From positions 9,883,156 through 9,947,155 of the forward strand of contig JANVCC010000076.1 of assembly GCA_025345505.1 (NCBI GenBank): a stretch of 64,000 nucleotides of DNA, given 5' to 3'. Origin of the DNA: Todiramphus chloris collaris (Eukaryota > Chordata > Aves > Coraciiformes > Alcedinidae). The translations under genes were made by a program, and so were the position numbers. Positions 25,560 to 38,000 of the stretch are shown piece by piece. The notes under the pieces were generated by a model. It worked only from the letters and a program-made list of their open reading frames with translations, ran no database searches and had not been told where the DNA came from. Numbering within the stretch: the first letter of the stretch is position 1; each line of letters starts with the position of its first letter.

Positions 25560-26060
25560 CGTTCTGGGTAAGAGCGTCCCGCTGTAGGGGATTTAAGCTG
25601 CAATGACTGAGAAGCCCAGGACACGTTTGGCTCTGGGCCTGAGAAACTGAAGCCAGGAATTGCCCAGGCACCCCAAGGTCAGCATATTTCTCATCTCCTT
25701 CTCCGCGCACCCTGCAGTGTTCTGTTGGCGTTTTGCAATAGGCTCGGCAGCTCAGTGCTGGGGTGGGTGTAAGAGTGCACCGCTTCCTGTGGTGGCCCTG
25801 GCGCTTCCTGTTTTCTCAAGGCTGATGGAGACGGGCTGGCGGGGCTGCTGATTTTGAAACAGGGGCAGCTGCATGAGTGTCTTGTGAGAGCTCGGAATGA
25901 ATCACCGTCCCATCCTTACAGAAAAATCCCGAATCTTTCCAGAGTTGGAACTCTTAGCTCTGGTGGCGTTGGGCTATCTGCTCGGGCATTGAGAAGAGGG
26001 AGGGGAATGCCCAGGACACCAAACACTCAAAAATCAAGAGCCAACCCGGCCCAGGTCATG
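25560..26060 (+). promoter_or_regulatory. Candidate SPI1 upstream regulatory element (URE-like enhancer)
   Basis: A G+C-rich island of about 500 bp in A+T-rich DNA, 15.8 kb upstream of the SPI1 start codon. It contains a C/EBP-type site TTTTGCAAT (25731-25739), an ETS/RUNX composite CTTCCTGTGGT (25783-25793), and a second ETS site in GCTTCCTGTTTTCTC (25803-25817). The nonamer CGCTTCCTG occurs twice, exactly 21 bp apart (25781, 25802). Also present are an E-box CAGCTG (25866-25871), a GATA-like CTATCTG (25974-25980) and a weak kappaB-like GGGGAATGCCC (26002-26012). Known biology: mammalian SPI1 is driven by a distal URE at about -14 kb (mouse) or -17 kb (human) bound by PU.1/ETS, RUNX1 and C/EBP. 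Position and site content agree, and equivalence is inferred. Confidence 0.62.
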
Positions 26061-29000
26061 AGATTAGTTCAGAAATCATGAAACTTTTGGAAAAGACTTT
26101 TTCTGTTCACTTATATTTCCATTCTTTGAGATACGTCCCGTTCTCTGTGATAAGAACAAGAACTATTCTTTTTAATACAAAAAACACAAAGTATCACAAG
26201 ACTTTTGATAAAACCACAAGTCATGAACTGTGGATGGACAGGAAGGTTACTGAGACACGGAACTACCTTTACACAGACATTTGACCAATAAACATTCAAA
26301 CTATTGGAGGTTCACAGTAAATTCAGTTTGTTGGTAAAAGAAGGGAACTTCTTGGTAAAAGGCAGGAAAGGAAGGGAAAAGAAATTGACCAAAAAAGTCC
26401 TCTGATATAGGATAAAAAATGCAGAATAAATCTATCCTCTTACAACTTTATCTGGTTATTATTAGTAAAACTTTTGTATCAATGTGAGACATTGTCCATG
26501 CCTATTTACAAGTAACTACGGGCATAATCAAGATTACAGAAGATGTTTCCCTGAGCAAAACGCTCTCAAAACTGAAATACATATTTGAAGCACCTGCTTG
26601 CAAGAACAACAACAAAAACCCCCAACAACAAAAACCCAAACATCCCTCCCCTGAAGCAGTTAAATTCATACTGTAAATTCATAGCGGGCTGCAGACTCAC
26701 ATCAGCCCCTCGGTTGTCTAGAAATTGGAGGCTAACACCTGTTAGCTAACACATGCTAATAAATATGCTTGAGAAATTCTGCACAGACAAGTCAGTGTGC
26801 ACTTCACCGTGCACTAAGCTCACTGAATTAACTATGTCACTTTGTGCTTTAAATTATCCTTCACAGCACGAGACGTTTTTGTCAAACTAACATGATTTAT
26901 TTTTTTTTTTTAAATCTGTTTCAGTTCAGATCCAAGTCCCCCAGCCTGCTCCAGATACTTTCATGATTAAAACTTCAATTTGAAGCTGTTGTCTTCAGAG
27001 CCATGCCCCAAACCAGCCCAGGTCTACATTTTGGAAACAAGACCTACACAAAATGAAAAGGAGACAGTGAGAAAATAAGAGGCTATAAAAATCTCTCTTA
27101 AGGCTGAAGGGAGCAGTGGTAAAAGGAAGGAGTGGTGGGACCCTGCTGGGGCGATGTGTGTGGTCACTCCTGACATTTGAAGCCAGCCCAGAGAGGAACA
27201 GAGACTGCTATTTAAACCGAACAGCTCTCTTACTCCTTGATCGTATTGCAAGTTGCATGCATCAAAGCGATCGTATGTTCAACTCAACTGTCAAATGTAT
27301 ATATTGTGCTGGATGCATTTCACACACATACCAGTAAACGCTTTTACATTCCATTACCTGCGCACCAATCCCTCTGCTTTTAACCTTCTATCTGAACCAC
27401 CCCCTACGTTCTAAAGTACTCCTAAATACGTGCACATTATTTTCTACTTCCTGGGCCTTCACACACTCCTCCTTTTGCCTGGTCCCCCATAATCTCAGAC
27501 TGTGTTTTACATAAATATTCAATATAGATGAATGTCCTTTTGCTTTCTGAATTCTTGTCATGGGCCTGCCCTGAGTTTTCACAGAGAAGTGAATACGAAA
27601 GAGCTCGAGTTCCTCTCCCCATGCTGCATTTGTTTCACTTTCTCCTCTTTTCACTCACCAATTTAATCTGAAGCTCTCTGAGCTCAAGTGCAGGGTTCCT
27701 GAGTTCTCAGATCATAGGATGGAAACATTGGCACTGCTGGAGGACACGAGAAATAAGGATACGCCACTGGATATCTTCCTGACCTGGCTCAGTGGCTCTA
27801 CCTTCAAGCATCCGTTTCTTTGATGTCATTTCTTTCCGTGTCATCCATTACCTTTTTTTCTGAGTATCTCATCAAGCCTGCTTAGCAGTATCTACACAGG
27901 GTATTGCACATAAAACACTAGATCAAGAAAGGGCACATCTCAGTGTCCCTGCCATGCCACCGAGCAAAGCTCTTCTTAGAATCAGCCTGTGATGCATTAA
28001 CTAACTCACTTTTCCTTCCTGGCTTTAAAAGCAGAATGACTGCAATCCCCAGCCCCACACGTCTTTGTTGGCATGGCTTGCAGCTCAGTTTGCAGCAATA
28101 TGGAGAGAGCATGGTTCTTGCAGAGCAATTCCTTATGTATAACCTCAAATGAGGTTGTATATAAGTTCACGAACCGGAGAAGCAGTGCAGTGAGGCTCAG
28201 ACAGGTCATGGAACTTGAGAGGAAATGCAATGCTATAATACACAGAGGGTAGTAAAATGGACGTGGATGGTGGTAAAAAAGTAAAAATCTAGGGATTTAT
28301 CGTTGTCCATCATTTTGGATGGCATGATGAATGCTGCTAACTTTCCCAAAATGTTCAACAGGGTTTTCTGGAACTGAACTAACACAGGATCAAATCACAT
28401 CACTTTGCAGTTGCTGATGTACCACAGCAGCTCCAAAACTTCTGCATGAGGAAGCAGGCCTTCGCAGACCTGTGTGATAAACCTGCCCAGTCCTTGGGAA
28501 CCACATCCCATGAGCGAGAGACAGAGCCCATACTGACCAGAAAGGCAGGTTGCTATCTGTAAACTGGCTACCCAAGACTGCTACAAGCCCGTGGCTAACC
28601 ATCAACTCAACTGTCAGACTGCTAGCTGGGGGTGGGGTGGGGTTGCAGTGTTGTTATGAAAGCTGTTTATCCACTGATTATCAGCAGAAAGAACGTATGT
28701 GAAGTAATAGCAGGCTTTTACAGCAAGATCCTCTACATTGCATTATGATAACAGATGGTGCACTGTGTCCATAGCTTGTGCTCCAGCAGAAGTCCAGGAA
28801 TAACTTCACTAAAACCAGTCCTACTCCTCCCTTCTTCATGGCCTGATAAACACAGACTGATCAATACCAGTGTGGACAGCCCTAGCAAAGTATGGGATAT
28901 GGGAGGTCCAGGGAAATCATGCATATGCAATGTTTGGCAATCTGGAACCTTATTGTTTCCCATAGAGATAACCATCAGGAGAGTCCATGCTAGTCTGCAG

Positions 29001-32000
29001 ACCAGTCTTGTCACAGAACATTGGTGTTCTCACTTTTGATGGTCAGGTGTGATGGCCACTAATACAAGGCTGAAGTTACAGCTATCAGTTAGATAGATCT
29101 TCAGTCTGTTAAAGAGGAAAAGTTGCGATGACAGGGTTTCCCAGAATTTAACAGAGTTGTATCACTACATAAAAGAACATATTTGTGAGAAATAGCAGGG
29201 CTGGGCTGGATGACAATTCAAAAAAGAAGTTAGGACTTCAGGGCCCAATTTTCATTTTCTAGGTAACCTCTTTTCTCTGCTCAGGATCAAGACCATGTAT
29301 GTCTATCAAACCTACAAGTTTTTTAACTTGAGTAAAATGGTACAAAATATGGAAGAATCACTAGAGCTTCTGTTCTTATGTAAGAGGCCCATAAAAAACG
29401 CTACTGCTTTTCAAGAGAAAAGTCCTTTTCTTCGTCTAGTTTTCGCTCTTGCTCTTCAGGTTTCTTTGCTAAACAAAATGGGAGAACAAGTAATATGCTC
29501 TCAACAATGTAGTAAGAAACTACTAAAAAAACCCCAGCATCTTCCTAGCCTGGATGAAACCTCTTTGATTCCCTTCTACATAGAAGCTTCTATATATGAA
29601 CATAAGCATATGGTGGAGACAGATACAACTGAAGCCACTGCAAAATATGAAAGGAGTAGTAAAGCTCAGCAACAAACTGTTCCAAACAATGTTTTCTGAT
29701 TGCTGTATGAACAGGTTTTTTACGTAATTTGAAGAAACTGGACCCAGGGAAAAAGTGACTGAAGAAATACTTTGCGGAAATTCCTTGGATTTCCAGTCCA
29801 GTAAAATACAATAAACATGCTCCCCTGAAAGATATACATAAAATCTAGAGATAAGTCATCTATGGATTTATCAATATCTGGAGAAGCAGGGGCTCTGTTG
29901 TAAGAAAGAAAGAGAATTCCTCACCTGCACAAGGCTGGTGAACGTAGATCATACTTGTGTGCACATGTACACGTGAGAGGCCTTACATTTTTTGTCCAAG
30001 AATTAGTACTGAACAGGATGTGTGCCCTTCATCCTTATACAGCTGGAAGAAAAATAAAGCAAAGTAGTACCTTGTCCTACTAGTCATATGTTCCACAGCA
30101 AATCCAACATCTCATTGGTAAAAGGCCTATAACAAATGTGAAGGAAGAAAGTGGCTTGGGAAACTATGAGCACAAAACCAGAAGAAGGAGAAACTGTAGA
30201 AGTACATGATCACTTAAAAACTGCTTCAGATGTTTTGGTCATATTGATTCCAAGCGGAATCCCTCATGATAAATTAGCAATTTCTGACTAGGAAGACAAC
30301 CACTGGAATCCTCACTACAGATTCTAGAAGAGGTCTCCCCCAAATCTAACAGCTAACCTGCCAGTCGGGTCAGAGTGCTAAAATGCTGTAATAAGAGGAA
30401 GGTCCTGCTGCCTGACAGGATTTGTGAGAAAATTGAGCTTGGCTTGAGACAAATACTCTGTGGGAGAATTTTTTTTTGCTGTGCTATAAACTGTCACAAA
30501 GCATGTCTATCCTGAGTAATGTATTATTGTACAGAGATCTTCAAACTGATGCCTGAGGGAGGTATGTGACATACAGAGGTGTGGTCAGACCCAAGGCTGA
30601 GCTCAAGTTTCTTCGTAGTGCCTTACTATGAAGGTGTACCATCAGTTTGTCTGGAGGATCTTGAAGATGCTGCTGCACTCTGGGGTGTGGATAACCCTAG
30701 ACTATTTAGTGTTATTCCAAAAACAGAAGGCCCTCCACGTCTAAAATGCGTGTTTACCATCATAACACACAGGAATACATTTTAGGGAAAAATCCCTGAG
30801 AGACTGTAAACTCACTGACATTTAAATTAGCAGCTATTTTAGTTACTCTTGTAAGAGGCTTTGATGTCACAAGATCACCCTGTAAGGAGGATCTGCCAAG
30901 AGAGCTTATTTTCAGGCAACTCGCCTTTTCTGAAGTGACAGCAACAATAAATAGGTTTTGATGAAAAGGTGGGAAATAAACAGACTATGACAGATTTGAC
31001 AAAATTTGACTCCTCAGATCTTTGTGTTGTCACAGTGGAGGTGGTTCTCTGTAGAAAACTAAACATGAATCAGACCTAAGAATATAATGCCGTTCAAACT
31101 TGGGAGGAGTACAGACTAAAACATCTAGTTTCAAAAGTTAAGTCTTGGTTGTTTCAAGAACATAAAGAATAAAGACTTTGAGAATTAATCTGGGATGGAT
31201 TAAGACTTTACTTGGGAAAAAAACCACTGAAAATGGTTCACATGTAATTTTGTTGAAACAGCATGATAGTGACTTCCTGATTTGGGTTATTTTTTATACT
31301 TCAGTCAAGTGTCTTTCATCAGTGATGTTCCCAACACCAAGCCAGATGTTGTCCTTTGGGGTCAAGGTGAAAAGTTTATCCACGTTTCTTTGGAAGCATA
31401 TCTAGACCACTTGGTGATGACTGACCTTGAAGGTGTTGAGGATCTGTTCACTATTCTTGTCTCAGGCATCATGGTTTTATAAGCAACTATAATAGCTGCA
31501 TCCAATTTTGATTGCAGAACTGATTGGATCTGGAGAATAAACAGAAAAATATTCAGGAAACTTTCTTTCTGGGATAGCAGAAAGGCAGCTGGGACTGATC
31601 CCAGGGTCGTGCACACTGCAGAAGAACTAAGTATATATTTGTTGGCTGGAAAGGGAGCTACGCACTGTCTCTCCAAGCCTATACATACTGGCCATAAATA
31701 AAAGCCTGGTCTCTTCTGACTTATGCAAAATGGGAATGAAAAGACATTGGAAATGTTCTCTGAAGGAGATTTTGAGGAAGAATACATATCCATTAGGCCA
31801 TCCTTTTATCACCAAGAGGTAATTTGTGAAAGGAAGTAATTTTAGTATTGTCTCTCTTGAAGGTTTGATGTTAATGTTTCAGCAAGGCAAAAAAAAAAAA
31901 GAAAAGAGCACTGCAGCTGACACCACCAACTAAATATAAAGGGCTCTGAAAACACCTTGGTATATACCATTATCTCAAGCACTACAAACAAATAGGTTTG

Positions 32001-35000
32001 TTGACAAAAAGTCAGTGCTAAAGGGAAAGAAAACACAACTATATAAACAACCCTTTGCAACTACACTCAGCAGTCTATCTGCTGGCAAGTCATGGGATTC
32101 ACGTGTCCTGTTACTGCCTTTTGCCTCCCACTTCTGGAGAATAGTGGCTGGTGTTGTGACCTATACTGCAACAGTATAGGCTGATTGCAAAATAAACATG
32201 CCCTCAATTTATCCTCAAGGATCATGCCCAGTTCTTCTAGGGCATGCCAATGGCAGCCCTCTTCCTAGGACTATCTCCTGAAACAGACTATGTCCTCTTC
32301 GTATGGTTTTCCTTTTGATTCTTTGTGTTCAAATTCAGAGCAATGAACATACTGAGAGACTCTGTCACCTCCTTCTTTCAGAGAGCCAACCATGCAGTGG
32401 AACAACACAAAATGCAGTCAACCTGCAGAGCTCCTAAGCTCTTTCCCTCTTCAATGTTTCCTTCTTCCTGAAGTCTTCTACAAAACATTAATCCGATCTC
32501 AACAAAAATACACTGAACCAAAGCTCTCATCCCAGAATGACACAAAATAAAGGAGAGTCTTATCCAACTAATTTCAATCATCAGCCTTTCTCATATTATT
32601 CCTCTGCTTTCTGGGTTTAGCTTTCCAGTTACACTCCCCCTTTGATGCAGCATATCTTCCATCACCTGGCTTAGTACTTGTAATAAAGACCAAGATATAA
32701 CATCACAGGAGGCTTCGCCTGCTGGCTAGGGAACCTCTGATCAACTAAACCTCCTTCCCAAAATGAAAGGAGTCAGTCTGTGCCCCAGTCCCCAGCTGAG
32801 CTCTTCAAGAGCAGCTTCCCATAGTCCTAATACCCAGTACAAGATGATGCAGTAGTGGTGCCTTAGATGGCTTCCTGCTACTGATGGTTTGAGGATGAGA
32901 AGCAGTCTTTCACTTTTCATAGGGCGAGAACAGTAATCAAGTGAATTCTGCAACCTGAAGTGAATGAGAACACCAGGAAACAATCTCAGGAGAACAGCTC
33001 AGCATATCATGCAAAGGAGGACTAAAATGGCAAAAGCTGTCCTTCTGTTTACTGGCATGCTATTGAGCAATAGTTTTGGTAACATGGTGTATGTCATACA
33101 TACATACACACACAGATTCTCACATGTATGCACAAAAACATAAAGAAACCCCTTAGAACTGGGACGTGATTTGCAGGTGGTGTTCAGAAATGGGTAAATA
33201 CTGTGGGGTTCTCAATTTGTGAGGTTCTTTACAGCACCCTCAACAGCAACTTAGAGCCAAATCTATTTAAAAACAGTAAAGGCAGAGAAGTGAAGTTGCC
33301 TTTGGTTGTGTTTTTTTTCTCTTTCCCGTTGTAGCTTCCTCTTTCTCTTCACCAGCTCAGCACTGCTGGCAGCTTTTTATAAACCACGATTCCTACTGCT
33401 GTCAGCTTGTTTGGAAACTACATGGTTAGCTCAGTCCAGCAGCTACTGCTGTGGGTTTGTGTTTAATTGCAGACCGGATTTGCATTAAATTCTGTACCCA
33501 CCACCATAATTTTCATTCCAAAGCACGCAAAGAGCTCTGTGTATTTAAAAATATTCAGTACGAAGCAGAATTTTGCACTAAATGTGTGCAGTTATGTAGC
33601 ATAAACTAGGAGTGGAAATGTATTCCCATAAATAAGTTGTAAAGATCTTCTGCACAATGTGTGCAGATGTGATGGCCTCTAGAAGGTTAAGCCATGGCAG
33701 GGCAGTCAGTAATGCTGGTTTATTCTCGGTTGACAGTAATCTGCACTGAGCGTGGAAAGTGATATCATGACCAGAACAATAGCTGTGAAGCAAAAAGCAA
33801 TATTGAGAAGATCTTCATTTGTAGAGGTATCTTCTACAATACCTTAGACATCTTTCACACCAGAGATAGGGTGGAAGGGTGAGCAGAGTGCTGTCCAAAC
33901 CAGTGAAAAGGTTTCATCTAAGCCATAGCATCAAGGAGAGATTACTGGGAAAGTAGCAGCAGTAACAATGGGGAGGAGCAGGAGCTGGACTGAGGAAATG
34001 CTGTGAGCTGGGATAGTGAGATAAACAGCATGAGTGCTCCTGAAGTCTTTGTCCTCTGCCTGCTGCTCCAAAGGCAAACTTTGGAATTGGTTTGGTGGAG
34101 AAACTAACCAGTAGAAGTTCCACAGCCAGTTAGGGACTGGGGGATGATGGCAAAGCCTTGGATGCAGGCAAACGGTACTCAGAAGAAAAGCTATACAAAG
34201 AAAATAAAATTGGAGGTTCCTCTAGGTCACAGAGTTCAAAAACTTTTTTACTTGCAGATCTCTAAAATGCTTCCAGGTAGGTGCAAACACCCATGTAATT
34301 TACGTGGTCAGTTTAAGACCACTAACAGGGTTACTTTTTATTATTTTTCTCAGATCTCTAAGAAATATTCCATGGACTTGCAGAGGCCTCCAAACCATGA
34401 GCTGAAAAGTCACTAAATCATGACTGGAAAATATAGGTCCACACACAGTGCTTGTACTATTTAAACTAAATTTAATTTGTGTGTGACCGAATTAAATGAA
34501 AACAACAACAGTGGTAACAGCATTCTGCAGCTGTAATCTATGTTACATTTAGTAACTGTTTAAAATACACAATCCAGTGCTTGGATTTCATTTAAATAAA
34601 CAGTTAAGGCTTTGTATGTAAGTGAGGTCTGTGACTGGAGAAGCAAAAAACTTGAGTTAGCCCAGGGGCATAGGAGTGGGAATAAGGCGACTGCAAAAGA
34701 GGTGAAGCTCAATTCATCAGCAGAGCAGATTTTATGGCCAGCTTTACCTAGTAGTTTTCCTAATAGAACCATAACTATCTCAGCCCATTGTGTTATCGGT
34801 CACAATGGGTCACCAACAAGACGCCCCTGAACATACAAAGTCTCTCCCCTTCTCAGCTGGCAGGAATCCTGCGATCTGGGAACAGAGTCAGACAAGTTAT
34901 AAATACTCAGTTGTGGCTCTGTTTTGGTGTCTACTCCTCCGTCTCCTACCATCTCCTACTCAGAGAAGAACCATTTCCCTTTTCTTAATGACCACTGAAA

Positions 35001-38000
35001 TAATTTAGGGAATTTCCAGCACACAGTGTACAGATTCTGATTCACTTTAACCCCAGAAAATGTTTAACTCCTTCTGGGAATTATTGTGAATCGATCCACT
35101 CCTATAAACTAAGATACCCCAAGTTCCTCTTTCCCTTTTTCCCCTTCAGCCATATACAAGCATTTAGCATCCAAGGCATTCTGCTCCTCTGCAACTCTCT
35201 GTCACTGCAGTGAAATCTTCTTAGTCACAAGACCTCAGTCTCTCCGCACTGGTAATTGGCTCAGTTTTGTGGACAAATCTCCTAAAATGGGAAGATAATT
35301 TATTTTTTCTCATTTTCTGAGATACTTATATGCCTTCTAGCTTATTATTCTGTAACATTCTTTAAAATGTGTCACTGCTACCAGTACTGTAACATGGTTT
35401 AAACAAAACGTCTCTGTTTTCCTTCCCTTCTACCTCCCTCTTTTAGCAAAGCTATTCTTCTTACTCTCACTGTCTCTCGGGTGTTGCCTCTGACACCTTG
35501 CCAATCTCCACAAACAGGCTTTACCAAGGATGTGCAGCTTCCTCTTGCAGGACACCTGTAAGATCAGGTTTTTTCACTTTCCTTTCAGCATCTAAGCTCT
35601 CACCCACCAATGGCCTGAGCTACAGCAGTCTCCTTCTCTCTGGCCTTCCTGGCTTCAGACACTCCTTTCCCTTTCTCTCCTTTCTCCTGTGTAAGGGGGG
35701 ATCAAAATATTCTCCAAATGTTCTCTTTTGTATTTCTCCACTGTAGCCCTCTCAATTACCACATCAGAAACAAATTTTGAAGTCCTTTTAAGACACTTCA
35801 CACAACTGGTCCTCTGGTCCTCCCTAGTCTTTGTTTGTTTAATGTGTAAGGTAATACAATAATGTCATTGTTTAATGTTGGATTTTATACTTCTGGCACA
35901 ACAAGAAGAAGAGTTAAATATAGTTCAGTTCAGTCAAATACTGGACTGTAGGTACAGAAAATTGCTTGCATTAAACAAAATACTGCAAAATTAGAAGACC
36001 GATAACCACAGTCATGAGAACAACCGGAGGGAGGAAATAAAAGTATCAACCCATATATTGTTAACAGAAGAACTTTAAAAAAAAATATAGTACTAAAACA
36101 CAGAGCAAAACCAACTGCAACCAAACAAAAAATTAACATCTCCTTCAATGGGCCTGCAGCTTTTACACAGCTGATGTAGTGTTTGTCAAAGCAGTAAGCA
36201 AACTGTGCTCCTAAAAAACTGAACAGCTTAAGATGGAGCTACTTAGCTCTAGGCTGTTATTTTTTTTTCTACCAGGTTAATGAAAGATGGCAGCTTTTTA
36301 CCAAAGCCTGCAGATTTCAAGGCACCTGAAAAAAACCCACAGGCAAGGAAGCAAAAATGAGACAGAACAATCTAACTGCATGTGACTTAATATAACGAAG
36401 GTGGTCTAAAGTCACAAAACTAATTAAAACACCATTTTTCTTTTTGGTAATTACTTCTGTAAGAAAGAAAGTTTATATAGATAATATACTACAGAGCGTG
36501 TCTTATGCACTTGTCCTAGTCACACACACAAAGCTGTAACATGAGGCTCGTACATATGCTTCACCTCTTATATGGCCAAATGTCTACCATGAAGACATAT
36601 AAAGAGCACTTGCTTCTAGTATGGCAATTCCTGTGTTTATGCAAAACTCCAGACACAAAATCCTCCTGAAATTGGTGGTGGGGAACAGGAAGTGTAGTTG
36701 TGAACCCACTGGCTGTCTAAAGACATATTGATTTGTAAGCAGTGTTTTTCTCTTTAGAATTCTGAGACATTACTAAGAGCTATGATCCTAATAAGATGCA
36801 AGTCTGAAAAGTATCATTTAAATTAGGAGAGCAAGATTTGTTCCAAGATACAGCTGCACTCTCAGGAAAGAACTGCTACCTAAATATCCCAATCTAACTC
36901 CACACAGCAGAGGCATTTCTGACACAGCTTGGTGGAGGTCACTATGGACCCAGGGAAAGAATCCTCTCTGAAGATGGGTGTAGATCAGCATTTTAGTTCA
37001 GACCATAAGTGCACTTCTAAAATTAATCCCCTGATCCTCCCCACTTCCTGTACTTTAATATGCACCATACAGCAGTATTAAAGCACATCAACTGGACTCA
37101 TTTTCAGAAGATGTGGCTCATCAGCTGCAAATGGGAATTCAGTCCATGGCATCAGACAGTCTGAAGGAAATACAGGGTGGTTGTTGAGTGTTCAGCAAGA
37201 ACAGTTTCTTTCTCTACAGATATGCTCTTATTGAGCCATATCTCAGATGCACCTCATCCTTACAGTCCAGTTTTGGTTATTGCAATATCTGGGGGGTTTT
37301 TTTTGGGTGGGGAGGAACCTCAGTAAGTTCAAGGCACAACTCTGTGAAGTGATCTTAAGACAGTACTGCTGGCAACTTACTGGTGCTAGTGACTATATGT
37401 AGTATGTAGATTGGATGTAGACTTCAAGAATAGGTGGCATTAGAGCACTCGTCCACGTTAATTGAAATGATACAAAAGTTTTGAGAGATTGGATGACAAT
37501 AAATGAGCAGGAATGTATAAATTGAAAATCTGTTGCCTGAAGAATGCAGATCATTAAAAACTGACATCAGATCTTATAGCTCTTTGAACATGCCTTAAAG
37601 CCAAAACAAGTTTTTCCAAATATAGTAAATAATAAAATGTAGTTGAGATGTAAACAGATCTTGAAGCCACATAAATTGCCAAAGGGAGATGTTCTTCTTT
37701 GCTGCATTCTGCTTTATGGACAGTTTAAGAGTTACTAATGAAATGAGAAATGAAGCGCTTTTCATTTCTGTAAGTGGTTGTGTATCATAATGGTTCTTAA
37801 AAAAATCTATGAGGCTTTCTGGATTTGTCCTGACTCAAGTTACTCCTCCTCCTCCCAGGGAAAATGGTTACCTTCATTCTGATATGGGTTCAGTCTAGTC
37901 TGTGCCTGAAAATCTTTGCCAATATAGTGAAGTTAGTTAAGACTGTGGTATTTTAATGACATTTTAATGACATTTCCCATTAGCAAAAGTGCTTGTACAG

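Noticed and set aside
28160-28225. MIR-like words (GAGGCTCAGACAGGTCATGG)
   Set aside because: The match is limited to one short block, and the flanks do not continue as MIR.
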